A stretch of 64,000 bases of DNA from Spirochaetota bacterium (lineage in GTDB: Bacteria; Spirochaetota; Spirochaetia; Treponematales; Treponemataceae): assembly GCA_023398165.1 (NCBI GenBank), contig JAEWSQ010000025.1, positions 1-64,000 of the forward strand, in the 5' to 3' direction. Below the pieces are notes generated by a model. The model worked only from the letters and a program-made list of their open reading frames with translations, searched no databases and was not told the origin of the DNA. This document shows, in pieces, positions 16,318-24,893 of this stretch; position 1 is the first letter of the stretch; every line of letters starts with the position of its first letter. The translations under genes and the position numbers were made by a program.

Positions 16318-18007
16318 GGATATAAGTATAAAAGATTTTGCCCTCATTAACGCGGCTTCTCTGGAGTTTAACCGGGGTTTTACGGTTTTAAGCGGTGAAA
16401 CAGGAGCAGGTAAATCAATACTCATAGGCGCAATATCATTTTTACTCGGCGGTAAAGCCGGACCTGAGGTTATACGCGACGGATGCCAGGAAGCCCGCGT
16501 AACAGGGACTATTGCAGTTTCAGCTAATCACAGTAATGCTCTTGGATGGCTTTGTGAACATGGAATTCAGACCGATGAAGGCCGGGTGCTTTTACGGAGG
16601 ATTATCCGCGAGGGAGGAAAGTCTGCCTCCTGGATTCAGGATGTTCCGGTAACCAGAAACGAGCTTGCCGATTTTACTTCATTTTTTGTGGATATTCACG
16701 GGCAGCACGAACATCAGTCTTTAATGAAGGTTAGCGAGCATAGAAGGTTTCTGGATGCCTATGCCGGATTAACGGGCGATGTCGAAGAGTTTACACGCTT
16801 GTATTCGGCTCTGGTTGAAAAACGTGAAGTTATGAGCCGTATGAATACCTCGGATGCAAAGAGAAAGCAGGAAATTGATATGCTCGAATTCGCTGTTGAG
16901 GAAATAAGCGGAGTAAAAATAAAAGAAAATGAGGATGAGGAGCTCGAGAGCGAGGAAGCGCGTCTATCACAATTTGAAAAATTGAGCGGGGATGTTGAAA
17001 CTATAAGCTCTTTTCTTTCTTCCCAGGATTCATCTGCAGTCACACTATTAAAAAAACTCCGTTCTGTTTTCGATCACGCGGTAAGCCTTGATAAATCACT
17101 TGAAAGTTTTTCAAACCGCATCGAAAATGCCTTTTATGAATTGACAGACATATCGGATGAAATCCGAAGCTATAAGCAGTCTTTGGTCTATGATCCTTCA
17201 CGGCTGGAAGAAGTGCAGGAAAGACTTGCTCTTCTTTTTAAACTGAAAAAAAAGTATGCCCAAAACCAGAACGGATCAATTTCCCAGGTGACAGAATATT
17301 GTGAAAAGGCAAAAGCAAAACTTGAGGAATTATCACAGTGGGAGACGAATAAGACCGGATTAACCGCGGAGATACAAAAACTTGAAAAAGAAATTTTCAT
17401 GCGGGCTCAGAAACTTTCATCAAGCCGGAAAAATGCAGGAGCTCAAATGGCTCAAAGCGTTGAAAATATTCTTTCTGTTCTCGGCATGAAGGGTACCAGA
17501 TTCGAAGTCTCAATTACCGAAAAAGAAAGCAGCGATATTATTCAAAAATGCGGTCCTTATGGAATGGACAATGTCGAATTTTTAATAAGTGCAAATGAGG
17601 GATCCATCATGAGACCTCTTGCAAAAATTGCTTCGGGCGGTGAAATATCCCGTGTCATGCTTGCCTTAAAAACAATATTAGCCTCATCAGATGAAGTGAC
17701 CACGCTGATATTTGATGAAATTGACACAGGCATCGGCGGCGAGGTATCGGTTTCCGTGGGAAAACACTTGAAACAATTAGCAGAAAACAAGCAAATTTTA
17801 TGCATAACTCATCTAGCGAGCATTGCAGTTTATGCCGATACTCAAATAAGGATAGAAAAGGAAAGTATAGAAGGTAAAACCTTTACCCGGGTAAAACAGG
17901 TCTCAGGACCGGAGAGGGAGGAGGAAATTGCCAGAATGCTTTCGGGCGATGCAGTAAGCGAGGCGTCCCTTATGCATGCCCGATCCTTATTATCTTCCTT
18001 CACATGA
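16310..18007 (+). CDS. recN: DNA repair ATPase RecN
   Basis: This 565-residue SMC-like protein has Walker A SGETGAGKSILIG (about residues 25-37), a HGQHEHQSL motif, long coiled-coil arms (about 170-370), the signature LAKIASGGEISRVMLALK and Walker B TLIFDEIDTGIGG. It acts on DNA double-strand breaks. The start is TTG: GGAGG lies 6 bp before it, and it overlaps the end of nadK by 8 bp. No in-frame ATG is near. Coiled-coil length appears normal. Confidence 0.95.
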   Translation: MLEDISIKDFALINAASLEFNRGFTVLSGETGAGKSILIGAISFLLGGKAGPEVIRDGCQEARVTGTIAVSANHSNALGWLCEHGIQTDEGRVLLRRIIREGGKSASWIQDVPVTRNELADFTSFFVDIHGQHEHQSLMKVSEHRRFLDAYAGLTGDVEEFTRLYSALVEKREVMSRMNTSDAKRKQEIDMLEFAVEEISGVKIKENEDEELESEEARLSQFEKLSGDVETISSFLSSQDSSAVTLLKKLRSVFDHAVSLDKSLESFSNRIENAFYELTDISDEIRSYKQSLVYDPSRLEEVQERLALLFKLKKKYAQNQNGSISQVTEYCEKAKAKLEELSQWETNKTGLTAEIQKLEKEIFMRAQKLSSSRKNAGAQMAQSVENILSVLGMKGTRFEVSITEKESSDIIQKCGPYGMDNVEFLISANEGSIMRPLAKIASGGEISRVMLALKTILASSDEVTTLIFDEIDTGIGGEVSVSVGKHLKQLAENKQILCITHLASIAVYADTQIRIEKESIEGKTFTRVKQVSGPEREEEIARMLSGDAVSEASLMHARSLLSSFT

Positions 18008-18026
18008 GATAAGGGGAGGCTGGACA

Positions 18027-18830
18027 ATGGCAAAAATAGCAGTTGAGAGCAGAGAACTTTTTAATTCAAAGATTAAACCCTACAAGGAGCTGGTGCAGAA
18101 ATCTTTTGATAAAGAAAAAAGCATTCTCGATCTTATAGTAAAAGACACATCAGGTATTGCCTACAAAAAACTTCTGCTTGCAGAAGAAATGATGTATATT
18201 ACAACACTGCAGCTCATCATTAATAACCTTTCTGTCGAAATCCTTTCAACAAAAAATACCGATTCGCTGAATGAAGGAAGAAAAGCACTGTATAAGGCAA
18301 TTATTTATCTCGAGGAAATTGTCACAAATCAAATAGATGCCCCCTTTTCTGAATATGAGGCAAAGGTAGCAGAAATAAGCAATACGCCTCTTGAAAAAAG
18401 ATACTTCATTGTCCGGAAACTGGGGCTTGCAATACGGTTAATTCTCGATGCATACGGAGACAACACAAAATGGAAGTGGTCCTTTGTTGAGCTTCAAGGA
18501 CGCTTTGCAACAGTCGCAAAAAACTTACTGGATCTAAAGACTGCCTGCAAGGACTTTTTTGATCCCAGAGCGCCTGATTATGATAATACAGTGTACTATA
18601 TCCGGCTCGTGAAAAAACTTCTTGCAGAGTCAGCCGACGGCTACCGTGAACGGTATGAGCTTTCCACAAGGCGCATCGACGATATGAGACTGTCAATCAA
18701 TTATCTTCTGGCTCTCAGGCGGATTATGATGCTTCTAGGCGAAAAAGATGATGCGGAAGAAATAAAGAAAAAAGCACTCGTCTGGAAAGATAAAATGGAA
18801 GCTGATCAGAAGAAAGGTGCAAGTAAATAA
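18027..18830 (+). CDS. Conserved hypothetical helical protein
   Basis: This 267-residue protein has no recognised family motif. It is mostly helical and rich in Lys/Glu/Leu, has no signal peptide or membrane segment, and ends in a charged tail KKGASK. The start is the ATG after GGGGAGG. The gap to recN is 19 bp and to the BMP lipoprotein gene 20 bp, so it is probably part of the same long transcript. A TPR-like or four-helix scaffold is possible, but I see no consensus. I do not assign a function. Confidence 0.7.
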   Translation: MAKIAVESRELFNSKIKPYKELVQKSFDKEKSILDLIVKDTSGIAYKKLLLAEEMMYITTLQLIINNLSVEILSTKNTDSLNEGRKALYKAIIYLEEIVTNQIDAPFSEYEAKVAEISNTPLEKRYFIVRKLGLAIRLILDAYGDNTKWKWSFVELQGRFATVAKNLLDLKTACKDFFDPRAPDYDNTVYYIRLVKKLLAESADGYRERYELSTRRIDDMRLSINYLLALRRIMMLLGEKDDAEEIKKKALVWKDKMEADQKKGASK

Positions 18831-18850
18831 ATACACGTAAAGGGATTGTG

Positions 18851-19966
18851 ATGAACAAAGGCAGCAAATGGTTATGTATAGCGTGTCTATCATTGCTTTT
18901 TATTTCATGCCATCAAAAAGAATCTGAAGAGACCCGGAATCTTCCGGAAAAGGAAAAAATTAAAGCCCTTCTCGTTACCGATTCAAGCGGCATCGGCGAC
19001 CATTCGTTTAATTCGGCATCTTTTTCCGGGCTTTTGTCATATTACGGCGATACCTTTGATGAGCAGAAGTACAGAGGCACATTATATGAAGTTTCAAGGT
19101 GTACTACTGAAGAAACGGCCTTGGAACAGATGGAAAAAGCATCAATTTTAAGAAAATATGACATAATTATTATGCCCGGCTTATCGTATGCTCAATCCCT
19201 TATTACCGCAGCCCTTCATTATCCAGATCAAAAATTTATGATTATTGATACAGATCAAATTTCGCTGCCGAATGTTTTGGAAATTTCGTTCTCGGAGGAG
19301 CAGGGTTCTTTTCTTGTGGGAGCCGCAGCCGCTCTTCAATCCCGGCTTGAGGGCAGGAAAAATCCCAAATTCGGTTTTATAGGCGGTGAAATTTCTTCTG
19401 TCATAACCAAATTTCAGATTGGTTTCATTCAGGGTGTTTTGAGCGTTATTCCCGGTACTTCCGTTGAGGAGTATTATACCGGTTCATGGGAAAGAATGGA
19501 TCTGGCGGAACAAAAGAGTATGGAATGGTTTGCATCCGGTGTGTATGCCGTGTATTCCGCCGCAGGTGCGTCCGGTCTGGGGACAATTGAAGCGGCAAAA
19601 TATTTCCGCCAAAAAGGGTATAACGTATGGGCTCTCGGAGTGGATTCCGATCAATTCGATGAAGGCTTATATGCAAAAAATAAATCTGCAGTTCTCACCT
19701 CTATGATAAAGGATGCGGGGAGGGCAGTAGTATATACTCTTAATATGATGGAAGCTGGAAACTTCGTAAGCGGTTCAGTTGTGTTTGATCTTGCCGCCGA
19801 AGGCGTATCCTACACAAAAACCAATAACGATTTATCCGCAGAGGTTATTGTTTCTTTGGAAAAACTGAAGAAAACAATACTTGAAGGCAAACGGAAAGTA
19901 TATTCAAGCTACAGCGAAGCATTGGAAGCAGGTGCTGTACAAGAGCTGAAACATGCAGTTAAATAA
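18851..19966 (+). CDS. BMP-family substrate-binding lipoprotein (PnrA/TmpC-like)
   Basis: This 371-residue lipoprotein has a signal with lipobox LFISC (Cys about residue 20). The BMP/Med fold shows KALLVTDSSGIGDHSFNSAS at the N-terminus, IDTDQISLPNVLEISFSEEQGSFLVGA in the middle, and the ribose/nucleoside-type hinge GLGTIEAAKYF-VWALGVDSDQFD. In T. pallidum the related PnrA (TmpC, TP0319) binds purine nucleosides. Here no ABC permease or ATPase genes follow, so the transporter partner must be elsewhere or the protein has a sensing role. GTG at 18848 directly before the ATG is an alternative start. An HD hydrolase begins 9 bp downstream. Confidence 0.85.
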   Translation: MNKGSKWLCIACLSLLFISCHQKESEETRNLPEKEKIKALLVTDSSGIGDHSFNSASFSGLLSYYGDTFDEQKYRGTLYEVSRCTTEETALEQMEKASILRKYDIIIMPGLSYAQSLITAALHYPDQKFMIIDTDQISLPNVLEISFSEEQGSFLVGAAAALQSRLEGRKNPKFGFIGGEISSVITKFQIGFIQGVLSVIPGTSVEEYYTGSWERMDLAEQKSMEWFASGVYAVYSAAGASGLGTIEAAKYFRQKGYNVWALGVDSDQFDEGLYAKNKSAVLTSMIKDAGRAVVYTLNMMEAGNFVSGSVVFDLAAEGVSYTKTNNDLSAEVIVSLEKLKKTILEGKRKVYSSYSEALEAGAVQELKHAVK

Positions 19967-19975
19967 GGAAAACAT

Positions 19976-21187
19976 ATGATTACACCGGTTCTGGCATTAA
20001 AAATATTTGAAGCTTTTTCAATTGAACGTTGGAACGATTTGGTGAGACCTTTTGACTTAACAGAGATGGATAAATCTGCAGAAAAGGTAGTCCTCGCATA
20101 CATAATCGGAAAATACGAAGAATCCTCCGGCCGTACTATAGACTGGGACTGGATTATGTATGCATCCCTGTTTGAACTGCTTCGAAAGATTGCTCTTTGC
20201 GACATCAAATCCCCTGTTCAGCGGATGATTAAAAAAGAGTACCCCGAAGAATATACTAAACTTAATGAATGGGTTATTTCACAGTACAACGGAATTATCG
20301 AAGATGAAGAGTTAATGATCCGGTTCAAGACGTATATTTTAGATACTGCCTCAGATGACGGTAACATTTCTAAAAGAGTTTTCCGCGCCGCACATAAGTA
20401 TTCGGCAATGCGTGAATTTGAGATGATCAGCGTTGTTAATGAGTCATTCAGGCTTGGAAAAATTCAGGAAGAACTGCTTCAGGATATTGAAGGATACCTC
20501 GATCTCAGGGGGCTTCAGCTTCTAATGACAAAACAAAAGCCGTATCAGTTTCTCATGATAATTGAGCAGCTGCGCTTTCAAACACGGTGGAATCAAACGC
20601 CGAGGGTTCCCAAAACATCAGTACTGGGACATTCCTTTTTTGTAGCACTTGTCACGCTTTTACTATGCCGTCAAACTTCAGTTCCCATGCATTCCTCCAG
20701 GGTATATAATAATTTTTTCTCGGCTCTTTTCCATGACCTCCCTGAGGCAGTTACACGCGATATCATTTCTCCGGTAAAACAGGCAACCCAGGGGCTCCCC
20801 TCAATTGTCAAGCAGATTGAGGATGAAATCGTAAAAAGGGATCTTGTGCCCCTCATGGAAGATTTTTATGCAGAAGAACTTCTTTATTTCACAAGCAATG
20901 AATTTGAAAACAGAATCTGTACTGACAGGGGTTATGATTCGATGCAGACGGTTTCATTTGAACAGCTTAATTCACAGTATAATATGTCTTCATTCCGTCC
21001 TGTAGACGGGGAACTCGTACGTTGTGCCGATCATGCAGCCGCATTTATTGAGGCTGACAGTTCTATAAAATACGGTATTACATCGGCACACTTGAGAGAG
21101 GGAAGGGAGAATATCAGGAAAATATATCCTGAAGGCAAAGTTATAAGCGGTTTTAAAATCGGTTCCTTTTTTGCACGCTTTTCCTAA
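19976..21187 (+). CDS. HD-domain phosphohydrolase (YfbR-like)
   Basis: This 403-residue protein has an HD-domain in its C-terminal half. LGHSFFVALV supplies the first His, ALFHDLPEAVTRDI the HD pair (about residue 260) and RCADHAAAFIEADSS the distal Asp. HDLPE-V-T-x-D is the pattern of the YfbR/5'-nucleotidase branch. The N-terminal 200 residues are helical and unassigned. It follows the nucleoside-binding-like lipoprotein by 9 bp, so a link to nucleotide salvage is an inference from context. The stop codon is the beginning of a sigma-28-like promoter for the next gene. Confidence 0.82.
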   Translation: MITPVLALKIFEAFSIERWNDLVRPFDLTEMDKSAEKVVLAYIIGKYEESSGRTIDWDWIMYASLFELLRKIALCDIKSPVQRMIKKEYPEEYTKLNEWVISQYNGIIEDEELMIRFKTYILDTASDDGNISKRVFRAAHKYSAMREFEMISVVNESFRLGKIQEELLQDIEGYLDLRGLQLLMTKQKPYQFLMIIEQLRFQTRWNQTPRVPKTSVLGHSFFVALVTLLLCRQTSVPMHSSRVYNNFFSALFHDLPEAVTRDIISPVKQATQGLPSIVKQIEDEIVKRDLVPLMEDFYAEELLYFTSNEFENRICTDRGYDSMQTVSFEQLNSQYNMSSFRPVDGELVRCADHAAAFIEADSSIKYGITSAHLREGRENIRKIYPEGKVISGFKIGSFFARFS

Positions 21188-21211
21188 AAAAAAATGTAAT
21201 ACTGCCGATAG
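21185..21211 (+). promoter_or_regulatory. Predicted sigma-28 (FliA-type) promoter of the LysM gene
   Basis: TAAA (21185-21188), exactly 15 bp and GCCGATAG (21204-21211) match the enterobacterial sigma-28 consensus TAAA-N15-GCCGATAA at 11 of 12 positions. The start codon is 9 bp past the -10 box, so the transcript would be leaderless or nearly so. Confidence 0.65.
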
Positions 21212-21220
21212 TTAAGCGAT

Positions 21221-22054
21221 ATGAAACGTACCATTATTTGTGCAGTTACAGTAATCCTCCTTGCAGGCAGCAGTATTCTTCTGGCCGCCCAGAATTCAGA
21301 ACACAGTGTGGCAAAAGGCGACACCTTGTACGGAATAAGCAGACAATATGGCATCACTCTGGATGAATTGTGCAAAGCTAACGGCATCACCTCTTCATCA
21401 GTGTTGAAAATCGGGCAAACACTCAAAATCCCGTCATCTTCTGCTTCTGAACAGGCTACAGAAACCTACATAGTACAGAAGGGCGACACCATGTACAGCA
21501 TTGCCCGCAGGCTCGGCGTAAGTGTGGATACGCTTAATATATTAAACCAGTTAAGCAACTCATCGCTCATCAAGGTAGGACAGGAATTGACGGTTCCTTC
21601 ATCCGGAACTTCGCTTGTACAAAACGATATTGCATCTAATGCAAAAGATATGACAATTGTGGATCCCCGCTCATATGATACACAAAAAACAGCTGATAAA
21701 AATCTTGTATGGCCTGTCAATGCAAAGGAAATTAGTTACATGTCAGGTAAGCTGTCAGGCGTTGCACTTACTGCCGGCGAAAAAGAATCGGTTAAAGCAG
21801 TTCAAAGCGGTACTGTTATGTACGCCGGTGTATACCGCGGTTTTGGAGAAGTTGTATTTGTACAGTCGAGAACAAATCATATGTACGTGTATACAGGACT
21901 GGATGAAATAAAAGTAAAAATCGGCGATTCCGTTTCAAGCGGTATGGTTGTGGGTTCTGTAGGCGTCGATGCCATTAGCGGAAAACCGGTGGTTAACTTC
22001 ATGGTGTTCCTTAACGGCAAAGCCATAGACCCCGCCAAAGCTCCGCGCGGGTAA
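21221..22054 (+). CDS. Periplasmic protein with two LysM domains and a degenerate LytM (M23) domain
   Basis: This 277-residue protein has a signal peptide (cleavage near residue 22, LLAA-QN). Two LysM repeats follow (about 26-70 and 80-125: VAKGDTLYGISRQYGITLDE and VQKGDTMYSIARRLGVSVDT). The C-terminal LytM-like domain has VKAVQSGTVMYAG, YTGLDEIKVKIGDSVSSGMVVGSVG and a final strand VVNFMVFLNGKAIDP. Active M23 enzymes carry HxxxD and HxH; here both are missing (PVVNFMV replaces the PHLHFEV-type strand), so it probably binds or activates peptidoglycan enzymes as EnvC/NlpD do. A sigma-28-like promoter suggests co-regulation with flagella. Confidence 0.87.
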   Translation: MKRTIICAVTVILLAGSSILLAAQNSEHSVAKGDTLYGISRQYGITLDELCKANGITSSSVLKIGQTLKIPSSSASEQATETYIVQKGDTMYSIARRLGVSVDTLNILNQLSNSSLIKVGQELTVPSSGTSLVQNDIASNAKDMTIVDPRSYDTQKTADKNLVWPVNAKEISYMSGKLSGVALTAGEKESVKAVQSGTVMYAGVYRGFGEVVFVQSRTNHMYVYTGLDEIKVKIGDSVSSGMVVGSVGVDAISGKPVVNFMVFLNGKAIDPAKAPRG

Positions 22055-22139
22055 GCTAAGTAATTACCCGCGGGAGGCTTAAAGCTCCGCGCGGATAGGA
22101 TAAGTAACTGTCCGCGGGAGGCTTAAAGCTCCGCGTACG
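22037..22139. repeat. Tandem 44-bp repeats, each forming a covarying hairpin
   Basis: Two adjacent 44-bp units (22037-22080, 22081-22124) and a 15-bp partial third copy begin AAAGCTCCGCG and end GGGAGGCTT. Each holds a 9-bp stem with a 9-nt loop: CGCGGGTAA/TTACCCGCG and CGCGGATAG/CTGTCCGCG. Differences in one arm are matched in the other. The first unit covers the end and stop codon of the LysM gene, and the last ends at the stop of the convergent dnaQ-like gene. There is no T-tract on either strand. Confidence 0.85.
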
Positions 22140-22142
22140 TAA

Positions 22143-22721
22143 TCATCCTGCTTCGCTGTTTTTCATAAGGTACGCTTTTTCGATGCATTTTAAGAAAATC
22201 TCTTTACAAACCCTTGCATCATCCAGAGCTCTGTGTGCGCTGTAGACCGGAATAATGAGAACCGATGCAAGATACTGCAGGTTGAATTTCTGCAGATGAG
22301 GAAAATATGACTGGGCTAATTTTACGGTATCGAAGGCGGGAACCTGGGGCGATTTTAATACAGGGTATTGGGCTTTTTCAAGTTCCGAATTAATAAATGA
22401 AATATCGAAACGTGTGTTATGAGCGATTAGAATTGAATCTTTAATAAATTCCGCAAACTGCGGGTACACCTGCGGAAAAAGCGGTTTACCGTACAACATG
22501 GAATCAGTTATTCCGTTAACCTTTGTAGCAGTATACGGCATTGGTTTTTCAGGATTAATGAGCTGTGAAAACTGATCCTGTACTCCGTCTTTCGAGAATC
22601 TTACAGCACCAATTTCAATAATCCTATCTTGTAAGGGATACAAACCCGTTGTTTCTGTATCAAAGGCCGTAAACACCGCTCCTTCTTCATAAAGCCTGAG
22701 CAGTTTTTTTGTATTCTGCAT
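22143..22721 (-). CDS. DEDDh 3'-5' exonuclease (DNA polymerase III epsilon-like)
   Basis: This 192-residue exonuclease has the three Exo motifs of the DnaQ family: FTAFDTETTGLYP (Asp/Glu), LIAHNTRFDISFIN (Asp) and SAHRALDDARVCKEIF (His and Asp). It hydrolyses DNA or RNA 3' ends and may be the proofreading subunit or a stand-alone RNase T-like enzyme. There is no PolC polymerase domain. It starts 3 bp after the phosphomutase stop and is translationally coupled to it. It converges with the LysM gene across the 44-bp repeat hairpins. Confidence 0.92.
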   Translation of the reverse strand: MQNTKKLLRLYEEGAVFTAFDTETTGLYPLQDRIIEIGAVRFSKDGVQDQFSQLINPEKPMPYTATKVNGITDSMLYGKPLFPQVYPQFAEFIKDSILIAHNTRFDISFINSELEKAQYPVLKSPQVPAFDTVKLAQSYFPHLQKFNLQYLASVLIIPVYSAHRALDDARVCKEIFLKCIEKAYLMKNSEAG

Positions 22722-22724
22722 TAA

Positions 22725-24506
22725 TTAAACCTGTGCCGCTTTTAGAACCGCGTTTATTTCCGATTCTATTGATGAACAAAGTATCTGCGCTTCTTTTTTT
22801 GCAGCATTGAGATCTTTGCTCTGTTCGATTACGCAGTTTACATAAAATTTAATTTTCGGCTCTGTTCCGCTCGGCCGGGCACTGACAATGCTTCCGCCTT
22901 CAAGGAAAAACTGCAGAACATTGCTTTTGGGAAGTTTTACCTGTGTTTTTTTGTTTGGCGAGGCAGGATCAAAAATAACCGATTCGCCTATGTCGCGGAT
23001 TTTCAGTACTTTTTTACCGCCGAGAGTTTTGAGCCCTTCTGTTCTAAGTTTAGTCATTATGCTTTTCATAACAGCATTTCCCGAAGCACCCGGGAATCCC
23101 TGCGATATGGCTCTATCTTCAAAATAACCGAAGGTTGTGTAAAGTTCTTCAAGCCGCTGTAAAAGCGATTTACCCTTGGACCTCCAGTACAGTGTCATTT
23201 CTGCGCACATAGCGGCTGCCGAGATGCCGTCTTTATCGCGGACATCAGTCTCGACATTGTATCCGTAGCTTTCTTCAAAACCGAATACATACTTATTTCT
23301 TCCTGTTTTTTCATAATCCGCCATAACTGCAGCTATCCATTTGAAGCCTGTTAAGCATTCTTCGAGTGCAACACCGTAAGAAGCTGCTATTCGGTCTGCG
23401 AAGGGCGATGTAACAATTGAGCGTACTACAGCAGGCTTAAGAGGCATTTTGGAAAGTTCCTTACGCGAAAGGAGAATATAATCTGCCAGGAGAGCGCCCA
23501 TCTGATTTCCGGTTATTAATACAAATTTGCCGTCAGAACCGGGGACGGCGCTGCCGAAACGGTCGGAATCAGGATCTGTTGCCATGACGACATCCGCCTT
23601 GAGTTTCTCTGCAAGTTCAACAGCCATTTTCAGAGCCGGCGCTTCTTCCGGATTCGGTTTCTCTACTGTCGGGAACTTCCCGTCAGGTTTTTTCTGCTCA
23701 GGAACAGTTATAACTTCCAGTCCTAAATCTCCAAGAACTTTTTCAACGTGCATAGCACCTGTCCCATGGAGGGGTGTGTATACTATTTTTACTTCTTTTG
23801 CTTTTTCACGGATTAATGAGGGACGGAATAATTGAGCCTTGCACATTTCCCAGTAAGGAGTATCAATAAGGCTGTCTATCATTACAAGTTTCCCGTTTTT
23901 TAATGCCTCTTCTTTTTGTATCGTTTTTACTGTTTCAACCGCGTTTACTTCTGCAATAATGCCTTCGTCATGAGGTTCAATGACCTGCGCACCGTCATTC
24001 CAGTATGCTTTATAGCCGTTGTATTGAGGGGGATTATGCGAAGCAGTTACGACAACTCCAGTGTCGCAGCCGAGTTTGCGTACTGCATATGAAAGTTCAG
24101 GAGTCGGTCTGAGACCTGTGAATAAATATGTTTTAAAACCGTTTGCGGCAAATATTAAAGCGGTAGCTTCTGCAAAAACGTCGGAAAAATTGCGGGAATC
24201 GTAGGCAACAACTGCGGAAAGGTTTCCGCTTTTTGCTTTATCAGGAAATGTTTTTATAAAGTAGTTAGCCAATCCCTGCGTCGCTTTATTTATGACACAG
24301 GTGTTCATACGGTTCGTTCCGCCTCCGATCACGCCTCTTAGACCCCCGGTGCCGAACTCAAGGTTTTGATAAAATCTGTCTTCAAGTTCGATAAAGTTTT
24401 TTTTCTCAACAAGGACTTCCACTTCTTTTCGAAAAAAATCGTCCTTTTCCTCTTTTATATACTCCGCGGCTCTTTTAAGAATTACACTCTGATCCATGAA
24501 CGGCAT
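22725..24506 (-). CDS. Phosphoglucomutase/phosphomannomutase family enzyme
   Basis: This 593-residue enzyme has the four-domain alpha-D-phosphohexomutase layout. The active serine loop is VVTASHNPPQYNGYKAYW (Ser about 153), the metal-binding loop ATDPDSDRFG (about 310), the sugar loop FGFEESYGY (about 405) and the phosphate loop SARPSGTEPKIKFYV near the C-terminus. It interconverts hexose 1- and 6-phosphates. The long form with insertions matches the PgcA-type enzymes of Firmicutes and Treponema. ATG codons at residues 1 and 4 are both possible starts behind AAAAGGAG. Confidence 0.94.
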   Translation of the reverse strand: MPFMDQSVILKRAAEYIKEEKDDFFRKEVEVLVEKKNFIELEDRFYQNLEFGTGGLRGVIGGGTNRMNTCVINKATQGLANYFIKTFPDKAKSGNLSAVVAYDSRNFSDVFAEATALIFAANGFKTYLFTGLRPTPELSYAVRKLGCDTGVVVTASHNPPQYNGYKAYWNDGAQVIEPHDEGIIAEVNAVETVKTIQKEEALKNGKLVMIDSLIDTPYWEMCKAQLFRPSLIREKAKEVKIVYTPLHGTGAMHVEKVLGDLGLEVITVPEQKKPDGKFPTVEKPNPEEAPALKMAVELAEKLKADVVMATDPDSDRFGSAVPGSDGKFVLITGNQMGALLADYILLSRKELSKMPLKPAVVRSIVTSPFADRIAASYGVALEECLTGFKWIAAVMADYEKTGRNKYVFGFEESYGYNVETDVRDKDGISAAAMCAEMTLYWRSKGKSLLQRLEELYTTFGYFEDRAISQGFPGASGNAVMKSIMTKLRTEGLKTLGGKKVLKIRDIGESVIFDPASPNKKTQVKLPKSNVLQFFLEGGSIVSARPSGTEPKIKFYVNCVIEQSKDLNAAKKEAQILCSSIESEINAVLKAAQV

Positions 24507-24893
24507 TCTCCTTTTAAAACGTACCCCGAAGTATAACGGTAACTGGTGAGAAATTCAAGAAGAGACTAATACATCCCCGTTATCATCAATAATTTAAAGA
24601 AAAATACTGGCAAGCTCAGGATCGCAGAACTGGCCATAGCAGTGAAACTGTCAATGAGGTAAATGAATGAGGTTATCCTTCTTTTTCCTTGTAAGCTTCA
24701 AATGCCGAGCCGTTTGTTTTCCAGGTCACCGGTAACGATCGTTGTTTTACCGCGCCGCAATGGGATGCGTAACGTCCCGCATGAAACCGCGAGTAAACAC
24801 CGGTTATAATTTCAGCTCACACAAATTCCCTCAGTTCAATGGTACGAATTATGGCATATCCTCCGAAGACGAGGTTATATCAGTCAGTTCAGA
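24507..24893. other. Intergenic stretch with no supported gene
   Basis: These 387 bases separate the phosphomutase start from the YhhN stop, the longest gene-free gap in the window. Only short frames without ribosome-binding sites cross it. I see no tRNA-like fold, strong terminator or clear promoter beyond an AAAGGAG site serving the phosphomutase. The base composition of its right half (CG-rich words such as CCGCGCCGC, CCCGCATG, CCGCGAG) differs from the neighbouring A/T-rich spacers, so it may be the eroded remains of a gene. Confidence 0.5.
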
